Origin: Gammaproteobacteria bacterium
GTDB lineage: Bacteria > Pseudomonadota > Gammaproteobacteria > GRL18
Assembly: GCA_030632625.1 (NCBI GenBank)
Contig: DAOVUK010000081.1
Location: 1-9,506 of the forward strand
DNA: 9,506 nt
Direction: 5' to 3'
Shown here: positions 4,199 to 9,506 of the stretch, in pieces
Layout: each line of letters begins with the position of its first letter
Numbering within the stretch: position 1 is the stretch's first letter
The notes under the pieces: model-generated
Told to the model about the DNA's origin: nothing
The model's input: only the letters and a program-made list of their open reading frames with translations
Database searches by the model: none
Translations under genes and position numbers: made by a program

Positions 4199-4639
4199 TC
4201 AGCTGACAATCTGTATATCTTCAGCCTGTGGACCTTTAGAACCCTGGGTGACCAGAAACTCTACAGCCTGCCCCTCATTAAGAGAACGGTAGCCATTGCC
4301 TTTAATTGAGCGAAAATGAACAAAAATATCCTCCCCCATTGAGCGAGTAATAAAGCCATAGCCTTTATTGCTGTCAAACCATTTTACCGTACCACTTTCA
4401 CGGTTTGGATCAGATTTCGCTTTGCGGGCTTTCTTTGAGGCAGCTTTTGCTGCTTTGCGGGAGGCAAAAAATTTGCTGATGGACTCTATCTTGATGCTTT
4501 GTGCGAGCAGCATAATAATGACGGCTGAAAAGCTGCTAAGTAACAATGCAGGGAGTTCAATCAGTGGTGTAAATTGTGCAAAAAATGCAGCGAGAGTAGC
4601 GGAAATGCAAAGAATAATTAAATTTTTAGTATTAAACAT
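4199..4639 (-). CDS. Membrane-anchored cold-shock-domain protein (146 aa)
   Basis: The C-terminal half (about 81-146) is a CspA-type cold-shock domain, a five-strand OB fold that binds single-stranded RNA or DNA. The start [16 protein letters not shown] contains RNP1 (K92-G-Y-G-F-I97), and DIFVHF (104-109) is RNP2; the aromatic side chains needed for stacking are present. The N-terminal part has two hydrophobic helices (about 6-23 and 28-48), then a strongly basic linker (61-80, rich in Lys and Ala). Ordinary Csp proteins are about 70 residues without such an extension, so this would place a nucleic-acid-binding domain on the cytoplasmic face of the inner membrane. The ATG at 4639 has AAGAG about 9 bases upstream and a 50-base leader from the predicted promoter. 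Role inferred, domain certain. Confidence 0.88.
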   Translation of the reverse strand: MFNTKNLIILCISATLAAFFAQFTPLIELPALLLSSFSAVIIMLLAQSIKIESISKFFASRKAAKAASKKARKAKSDPNRESGTVKWFDSNKGYGFITRSMGEDIFVHFRSIKGNGYRSLNEGQAVEFLVTQGSKGPQAEDIQIVS

Positions 4640-4694
4640 ATAGAAAACTCTTAAATATCAATAAATAAACGAAAGAAATGGAAAAGAAGTGCTT

Positions 4695-4722
4695 AATTTA
4701 TCAATTTTAGAATTTTTGTCAA
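4695..4722 (-). promoter_or_regulatory. Promoter of the cold-shock-domain gene
   Basis: On the minus strand TTGACA (4717-4722) is a perfect -35 box and TAAATT (4695-4700) a four-of-six -10 box at a 16-bp spacing. Transcription would start near 4688, giving an AT-rich leader of about 50 bases. The promoter lies just past the end of the lysA operon, so this gene is probably transcribed on its own. Confidence 0.5.
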
Positions 4723-4779
4723 ATTTTAAACCAAAATAATACCATTTAATTAATATCCTGGTAGATTATCAGCTTACTA

Positions 4780-5199
4780 TTAAGAACAAAAATCACCTTT
4801 TACATAGAGCCATTGGCCATTTATTTTTTCAAATTCTGAGTGTTCCTCAAGTTTATGGGCTTTACCGTTATTTTTAAAACGGGCAATAAAATGCACCATT
4901 CCGGCGGCATCATTTTTTTGCCCCAGATGGCTGGTTTTTATTTTTAAACCGATCCAGTGATTAGGGGAGTCTTGCAGATTAAGGTTGTCCGGACGACTCT
5001 TTGGATGCCAGGTTTTTAGCAGATAATCTTCATCTTTTAAAACATAGGCGCAATAACGGGAGCGCATGAGCTGCTCCGCTGTTTCAGCTGTGTGGGGTGA
5101 GGCGGAGTCAAGCAGGGGTTGGCAGCATTGTTGAAATAACAGGCCGGATTGACAGTGGCAGTCTGACTTATTTGCTATTTTGCTGCGGGAACTGCTCAT
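4780..5199 (-). CDS. ychJ: YchJ family protein with SEC-C metal-binding motif (139 aa)
   Basis: The N-terminus carries a SEC-C motif, CHCQSGLLFQQCC (C14, C16, C25, C26), a zinc-binding signature also found at the end of SecA. The centre has the family's signature stretch AEQLMRSRYCAYVLKDEDYL followed by LKTWHP, and the rest forms the NTF2-like fold (WIGLKIK, VHFIARF, EEHSEFEKINGQWLYVKG). Length is close to the usual 150. The molecular function of YchJ is unknown. The ATG at 5199 is chosen; an in-frame TTG at 5205 is possible. Only 12 bases separate it from the lysA stop and neither start has a clear binding site, so translation is probably coupled to lysA. It takes the place in which dapF often follows lysA. 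Confidence 0.9.
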   Translation of the reverse strand: MSSSRSKIANKSDCHCQSGLLFQQCCQPLLDSASPHTAETAEQLMRSRYCAYVLKDEDYLLKTWHPKSRPDNLNLQDSPNHWIGLKIKTSHLGQKNDAAGMVHFIARFKNNGKAHKLEEHSEFEKINGQWLYVKGDFCS

Positions 5200-5211
5200 A
5201 TTCAATAGTTT

Positions 5212-6486
5212 TTATGGCAGGACTGATTCATTATTAAATAATGAAACAATTGATTCTCTCTCCCGAACCAGATAGTGCTGCTCACCGTCGACGATGACTT
5301 CAGCCGCTCTGGGCCGGGAATTGTAGTTGGAACTCATCGAAAAACCATAAGCACCGGAAGAGCGAACGGCTAAAAGATCATTTGCCTTAATGGCTAAAAC
5401 CCGGTCTTTACCCAAAAAATCACCGGTTTCACACACGGGGCCGACCACATCATAGAGGCGCTCTTCGCTAGTTGAGCTGTCACCTTTTTCATCTCTTTCT
5501 ACAACCGGCAATATTTCCTGCCATGATTGATACAGAGCAGGACGCATGAGATCATTCATGGCGGCATCAACAATGGCGAAGTTTTTACCATCTGCTGAAT
5601 CAGTATGCTTCAGATATTCAACTCGTGTCACCAGAATTCCGGCATTTCCAGCAATGGCACGGCCGGGTTCCAGAATAATTTTCTGTAAGCGCCCTGCCAT
5701 GACTGTTTTTATGGCCTGGGCATATTCACTAGGAGATGGTGGTGTCTCATCCTTATAAGGAATACCCAAACCCCCGCCCAGATCAATATGCTGCAGCTTG
5801 ATACCATCTTTACGCAAGTTATCAACCAGCGATAAAACCCGCTTGAGAGCGTCAATAAAGGGCTCAATTTCTAATAATTGGGAGCCGATATGACAATCAA
5901 CGCCGACAATTTTCAGATGTTCTAACTGGCTGATGTGCTGATAAACAGCCCGTGCATTTTCAATCGGGATACCAAATTTATTGGCTTTAAGACCGGTTGA
6001 AATATAAGGATGAGTTTTAGCATCAACATCCGGGTTAACACGAACTGAAACAGGTGCAAGCAGATCCATTTCTGCTGCTACGTCGTTAATACGCTCAATC
6101 TCTGCTTCAGATTCAAGGTTAAAGCAATGAATGCCGACTTCCAGAGCTCGCCTGATTTCATCATGGCGTTTACCCACACCGGAAAAAACAATTTTATCCG
6201 GTGAACCGCCAGCCGCCAGCACCCGTTCCAGCTCACCGATAGAAACAATATCAAAGCCGCTGCCAAGACGCGCCAGAAGATTCAGTACAGCTAAATTTGA
6301 ATTGGCCTTTACCGCATAGCAAATCAGGTGATCCTGATCACCAAGAGCACTGTCAAAGGCATGCCAATGGCGTTCAAATGTGGCGCGAGAATAGATGTAA
6401 AGTGGGGTACCATAACGGTTTGCCAATTTTGCAACTTCATTATCCTCGGCCATCAGCTGGCCATTCCGGTAATTAAAATAATCCAT
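5212..6486 (-). CDS. lysA: Diaminopimelate decarboxylase (424 aa)
   Basis: This cytoplasmic PLP enzyme catalyses the last step of lysine synthesis, meso-2,6-diaminopimelate to L-lysine plus carbon dioxide. The alanine-racemase-type barrel has the PLP lysine in YAVKAN (K60), HIGSQ (H199-Q203) and the phosphate-binding LGGGLGIPY (236-244). EPGRAI (273-278) also contacts the cofactor. The C-terminal domain has VGPVCETGDFLG (348-359), with the catalytic C352 and E353, and SSGAYGFSMSSNYNSRPR (376-393), with Y380. Length and all key residues are normal. The ATG at 6486 has only a weak GAAG upstream. The gene lies 27 bp behind lptM and 12 bp before ychJ, forming one operon. Confidence 0.97.
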   Translation of the reverse strand: MDYFNYRNGQLMAEDNEVAKLANRYGTPLYIYSRATFERHWHAFDSALGDQDHLICYAVKANSNLAVLNLLARLGSGFDIVSIGELERVLAAGGSPDKIVFSGVGKRHDEIRRALEVGIHCFNLESEAEIERINDVAAEMDLLAPVSVRVNPDVDAKTHPYISTGLKANKFGIPIENARAVYQHISQLEHLKIVGVDCHIGSQLLEIEPFIDALKRVLSLVDNLRKDGIKLQHIDLGGGLGIPYKDETPPSPSEYAQAIKTVMAGRLQKIILEPGRAIAGNAGILVTRVEYLKHTDSADGKNFAIVDAAMNDLMRPALYQSWQEILPVVERDEKGDSSTSEERLYDVVGPVCETGDFLGKDRVLAIKANDLLAVRSSGAYGFSMSSNYNSRPRAAEVIVDGEQHYLVRERESIVSLFNNESVLP

Positions 6487-6513
6487 AAATACTTCATTAT
6501 CCAGTGGGGGCTG

Positions 6514-6657
6514 TTAGTTGGTAGTGGTTTGTTCCAGAGAATTTTTTTCACTGGGCAGATACAGAGGACCTTTTTGTCCACAGGCTGTGATCATACTGCC
6601 GATACCTAAAATTGTAATAATAAGATAAAGTGCAAGTTCTGCACGACACCATTTCAT
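6514..6657 (-). CDS. lptM: LptM-type small lipoprotein (47 aa)
   Basis: The protein starts MKWCRAELALYLIITILGIG, a lipoprotein signal peptide. The lipobox is ITAC (C26 acylated), and the mature part begins CGQKGPLYLP, the conserved motif of LptM (formerly YifL). Only 22 residues follow the cysteine, as usual for the family. LptM binds the outer-membrane LPS translocon LptD-LptE and aids its oxidative maturation, and is found upstream of lysA or dapF in many gammaproteobacteria. The ATG at 6657 has a good binding site (AGGTGA, about five bases away). It is the first gene of the operon with lysA and ychJ and is too short for a default gene call. Confidence 0.93.
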   Translation of the reverse strand: MKWCRAELALYLIITILGIGSMITACGQKGPLYLPSEKNSLEQTTTN

Positions 6658-6722
6658 AGTTTCACCTGTTAAGTTGTTTTATTCTGGAGTCGAAATTTAT
6701 TCTCTACTCCACTTTATCCTGT

Positions 6723-6752
6723 ATTATACACTTTCATAGACGCATTACCCAA
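6723..6752 (-). promoter_or_regulatory. Promoter of the lptM-lysA-ychJ operon
   Basis: On the minus strand TATAAT (6723-6728) is a perfect -10 box, with TTGGGT (6747-6752) as a moderate -35 box 18 bp upstream. The start would be near 6717, a leader of about 60 bases. The inverted-repeat element begins at 6758, six bases upstream of the -35 box, so it has replaced any upstream activator site. Confidence 0.55.
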
Positions 6753-6757
6753 TGGCT

Positions 6758-6884
6758 TATACCCATGATACTTGGAAATGCAGACTTCGTTATTTTAACT
6801 TAAAGCCTCAATCATGTAGTACTTATACACTCAATCGGCTCTAAGTCAAAATGCCTCGCTGCATTTCCAAGTATCATGGGTATA
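6758..6884. mobile_element. 127-bp MITE-like element with perfect 26-bp terminal inverted repeats
   Basis: The first 26 bases (6758-6783, beginning TATACCCATGATACTTGG) and the last 26 (6859-6884) are exact reverse complements. The interior continues the symmetry: 6792-6807 and 6837-6852 match at 14 of 16 positions, so the whole element is one long imperfect hairpin. No reading frame is present. The ends read TA/TACCC...GGGTA/TA, consistent with a TA target duplication as made by IS630/Tc1-mariner transposases, but the TA lies inside the palindrome so this is not proven. It sits in the divergent gap between the lptM promoter and the sensor kinase gene. Confidence 0.8.
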
Positions 6885-6942
6885 TGTGTGTCTGAATCGT
6901 TACTGAAAGCAATATAACTAAAAAACGGATCGCTGCTCACTT

Positions 6943-8988
6943 GTGAAGTTAAAATCTTATATTTTTCGCTGGGTTACTCTGGCAACCTTACTTCCAGCCA
7001 CCGCTTTAGGTCTGTTTGCGACTTATTATGTGCAAAACCTATACTATAAAGACGCCGCTGAAGATATTCAGCGCAGCCTGGAAAATATTTCTGTGGAAAT
7101 TACCCGCAGTCTGCAGGCAGAACGGGGGCTCATTTTAAAATTGCCTGAATCTCAGGCAATAAAACAGTTTTTGCCTGTTTTAGATGAGGCCCGTGTCAGT
7201 GAAATGCACATTGATTATGCCTCAAAACTTTATATTTTGAGTCGCTTCCTGCAGCAATATCAGTCGGTTATTTCTTTGTTTGAAACCTTTCGTATTTTGG
7301 ATGTGCGAGGTAATACCCTGCTTAAAATACGTTCGGGTAATGAAAGCATTACCCGTTATGAAGGCTTTGAACCCTATGCCATTATGGATAAAGAAATTAT
7401 TCACTCAGATCAGCTCAAGCTTTTGTCTGAGTTGCCGGATAACACGGTTAGCTTTATTGAGTTACCCCAAACTCGGGATGAAACGGGGCAGGAAAATAAT
7501 GTCGTGATACCGGACGGTGTTATTCCTTTGAATTATGTAGATGAGAGAGTCGGCTATCTTGCGGTTGCAATTAAGGGAGCCAATATTGATCAAGTGCTGG
7601 AACTGGCTACCCGGCTGCACAACGGCAAGCTGCTTATTGCCGAAGTTGATGAAGAAAATAAGGTGCGTAACGGCCAGATCCTCTATGATGATAATACCCT
7701 CTTGCGCTTTGCCGATCTGAAATCAACGCAGGAAAAACTTCAGAACCTGGATAATGGTGTTATCTGGGATGCGTATCAGGAACAACCGTTTGGATCTGTG
7801 GCCAACACAAAGGGGGATAAACATTCTTATTATATTGAATATTTTCCTTATCCGGACTCTTTGACATCATGGATCATTGTTAATGAAGTTCAGGATACGG
7901 CATTCAGTACCCCTTTTGAAAGCATTCGTAAGGGCATATGGGGGCTGGCATTTATTGCTGCATTGGGTAGTTTATTTCTCGCTCACTTTGCATCAAGGGC
8001 AATCTCTACCCCTATTATGCATCTGGCAGAGAATTTAAAAACCTTTGCAGATGGCAAAAAGGCGATTGCCATAAAGAGTGATATTGATGAAATGCAGGAA
8101 TCATCTGAATCATTTAATTATATGGCAGAAAAACTGGAACAGGCATTGCAAGAGCGGATCAGAGCTGAGAATATGATGATTCAAAATGCTAAACTAGCCA
8201 GTCTGGGGCAAATGGCCGCAGGAATTGGTCATGAAATTAATAATCCGCTGAATAATATTCGTTCCTTGTCTCGCTTGATTCAACGGGATTTAGAAAAAAA
8301 CAGCAAACAGGCGCACTTGCGGGATAATGAGTCTGCTGACACTTTTGATGCGATGTTAGAGGATATTCGCTCACTGGATGAGGAGGTGCTCAGAGCTTCA
8401 GAAATTGTGCAGGGGGTACTGAGTTTCTCCCGACAAATACCGGATAAGGAATTTAAAGCTATTTGTCTTAGCAATTTACTCAGGAACCTGGAAGGACTGG
8501 TGAAGCAGGAGGCCAAGCGGGCACAGGTAAAAATAGTGGGCATTGATGATATCAGCGCCCATGATAGTATTATGATTCTGGGCGATCCGGGTAAGCTGCA
8601 GCAGGCATTGGTTAACATCCTGCTCAATGCCATACAGGCCAGCTCAGAGAATGATGTTGTTTTTCAGGATAAGTATCCACGGCAGAAACAGATTGACATC
8701 TCTTTAACACTGGAGTCTTTAAGCACGGGTGAAAAAAATGTGACTATAGCTGTCCGTGATTATGGTTCAGGTATTGACGAAACCATCATGGCTCAGATCT
8801 TTGACCCGTTTTTTACCACCAAGGAAGTTGGCCGGGGTACTGGACTGGGTTTATCGATTTCATTGGGCATAGTGCAAAATCATAAAGGTCAGTTGAATAT
8901 TGAAAATGCCGCAGATGGCGGTGCTGTGGTTAATATTAAATTACCCGTTATGGCTCAGAACGCAGTAGAACGCAGTAGAAAAAATTAG
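6943..8988 (+). CDS. Membrane sensor histidine kinase, Cache-HAMP-HisKA-HATPase (681 aa)
   Basis: The protein has a first membrane helix (about 10-31), a periplasmic region of about 290 residues with Cache-like features (for example FRILDVRGNTLLKIR), a second helix (331-350) and a HAMP linker (about 351-404). The HisKA domain has LASLGQMAAGIGHEINNPLN (418-437) with phospho-acceptor H430. The ATPase domain has an N box (QQALVNILLNAIQAS, 553-567), G1 (D606-Y-G-S-G610), F box (FDPFFTTK) and G2 (GRGTGLGLS, 630-638). The phosphotransfer region is of the DctB/ZraS/NtrB type, which partners sigma-54 response regulators, and such a regulator follows. The GTG at 6943 fits the helix position but lacks a strong binding site. 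The last residues are altered by a 10-bp tandem duplication (8958-8980). The ligand is unknown. Confidence 0.93.
   Translation: MKLKSYIFRWVTLATLLPATALGLFATYYVQNLYYKDAAEDIQRSLENISVEITRSLQAERGLILKLPESQAIKQFLPVLDEARVSEMHIDYASKLYILSRFLQQYQSVISLFETFRILDVRGNTLLKIRSGNESITRYEGFEPYAIMDKEIIHSDQLKLLSELPDNTVSFIELPQTRDETGQENNVVIPDGVIPLNYVDERVGYLAVAIKGANIDQVLELATRLHNGKLLIAEVDEENKVRNGQILYDDNTLLRFADLKSTQEKLQNLDNGVIWDAYQEQPFGSVANTKGDKHSYYIEYFPYPDSLTSWIIVNEVQDTAFSTPFESIRKGIWGLAFIAALGSLFLAHFASRAISTPIMHLAENLKTFADGKKAIAIKSDIDEMQESSESFNYMAEKLEQALQERIRAENMMIQNAKLASLGQMAAGIGHEINNPLNNIRSLSRLIQRDLEKNSKQAHLRDNESADTFDAMLEDIRSLDEEVLRASEIVQGVLSFSRQIPDKEFKAICLSNLLRNLEGLVKQEAKRAQVKIVGIDDISAHDSIMILGDPGKLQQALVNILLNAIQASSENDVVFQDKYPRQKQIDISLTLESLSTGEKNVTIAVRDYGSGIDETIMAQIFDPFFTTKEVGRGTGLGLSISLGIVQNHKGQLNIENAADGGAVVNIKLPVMAQNAVERSRKN
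8958..8980 (+). repeat. 10-bp tandem duplication at the kinase-regulator junction
   Basis: GAACGCAGTA occurs twice in a row (8958-8967 and 8968-8977), followed by GAA. The second copy shifts the frame and brings in the TAG at 8986-8988 that ends the kinase. With one copy the kinase frame would run through A-V-E-K-I-S straight into the ATG of the regulator at 8990. Confidence 0.9.
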
Positions 8989-8989
8989 C

Positions 8990-9506
8990 ATGAAAGCAGT
9001 TATAAAACAAAAATTAATAATTATTGATGATGAACCTAAAGCCGGGCGTTTGATGGCGCGTTATCTGGATGACACTTATGACTGTCAGATCTTTGTTGAT
9101 CCTGTTGAGGCAATGGACTATTTTTCCAGAGAAAGCGCCGATCTGGTGATCACTGATATGCAGATGCCCCACCTGACAGGTGCTGAAGTCCTGGCACAAA
9201 TACGCGAGCTGGATAAACAGATCCCGGTGATTGTGATCACCGCTTATTCAAATGTAGATAATGCGATTGAAGTCTTACGCCTGGGGGCAACGGATTTTGT
9301 TAAAAAACCATTTGATATTGAAGAATTAAAAATCACTATTGGTAAAGCGCTTAATGTGTCCATTTTAAAAGCAGAAAATTCTCGCTTAAAGGAGCGTTTA
9401 AAGGCACAGCAGGCTCAGGATGATCGCTATCGCCTGATTGGTACGGGTGGAAATATGCAAAAAGTGTATGACATCATTAATAAAATTGCCGATATACGCT
9501 GTAATG
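8990..9506 (+). CDS. NtrC-family sigma-54 response regulator, 3' end outside the window
   Basis: The visible 172 residues hold a complete receiver domain. Its acidic pocket is D13-D14, the phospho-acceptor D56 lies in LVITDMQMP, T84 in VITAYS is the switch residue, and K106 is followed by P107. A linker helix (about 116-142) comes next, then the opening of the AAA+ sigma-54 activation domain (YRLIGTGGNMQKVYDIINKI), before the Walker A region, where the window ends. Family members are about 440-480 residues with a C-terminal Fis-type DNA-binding helix. Phosphorylation by the kinase just upstream is expected; the two genes are one base apart. No binding site precedes the ATG, so it depends on translational coupling. 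Confidence 0.93.
   Translation, partial: MKAVIKQKLIIIDDEPKAGRLMARYLDDTYDCQIFVDPVEAMDYFSRESADLVITDMQMPHLTGAEVLAQIRELDKQIPVIVITAYSNVDNAIEVLRLGATDFVKKPFDIEELKITIGKALNVSILKAENSRLKERLKAQQAQDDRYRLIGTGGNMQKVYDIINKIADIRCN

Noticed and set aside
4029..4292. Plus-strand open frame of 87 codons across the MITE
   Set aside because: It runs through the palindromes and the target duplication and then antisense to the cold-shock-domain gene, with no family resemblance.
8280..8633. Minus-strand frame of 117 codons inside the kinase gene
   Set aside because: It is antisense to the HisKA and ATPase coding sequence, whose motifs are intact on the plus strand.

Overview
This window looks like a piece of a moderately AT-rich gammaproteobacterial chromosome. 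The best evidence is the lptM-lysA pair: an LptM-type lipoprotein with the C-G-Q-K-G-P-L-Y-L-P motif directly precedes diaminopimelate decarboxylase. A YchJ protein and an NtrC-type two-component pair fit the same class. I cannot name a genus. About half of the window is ordinary chromosomal genes. The other half (1-4170) is accessory in character: small orphan genes, palindromes, a tRNA 3'-end remnant and a MITE-like element.

Layout: 1-290 holds hairpins and no gene I recognise. A 55-residue Cys-motif/one-helix protein lies on the minus strand (291-458). A 3'-terminal tRNA-Leu fragment (513-559) may be an old integration site. Next come a promoter, a structured RNA candidate and a strong intrinsic terminator (692-865), then a Nudix hydrolase (966-1427). 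One or two tiny hydrophobic membrane proteins follow, read in one frame and split by a single TAA (1481-1882), and then an AraC-family regulator (2008-3138). The gap 3139-3440 contains a possible three-way-junction fold and a pair of direct repeats spaced 21 bp apart.

On the minus strand lie an exported protein with six exact 11-residue Trp repeats (3441-3827), a 190-bp MITE with 8-bp target duplications (3975-4164), and a membrane-anchored cold-shock-domain protein (4199-4639). The operon lptM-lysA-ychJ (6657 down to 4780) follows. A second, 127-bp inverted-repeat element (6758-6884) sits between the promoter of that operon and the rightward genes. Those are a Cache/HAMP sensor kinase (6943-8988) and an NtrC-family response regulator cut by the window edge (8990-9506).

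How the genes work together: lysA makes lysine from meso-diaminopimelate, and LptM assists assembly of the outer-membrane LPS translocon, so that operon is envelope and amino-acid housekeeping. The kinase and regulator form a membrane-sensing sigma-54 two-component system whose target genes are not visible. No complete defence system, CRISPR array or integrase is seen. The most notable points are the MITE with its internal REP-like palindromes, the 10-bp tandem duplication that alone keeps the kinase and regulator as separate proteins, the structured leader candidate upstream of the Nudix gene, and the tRNA remnant.
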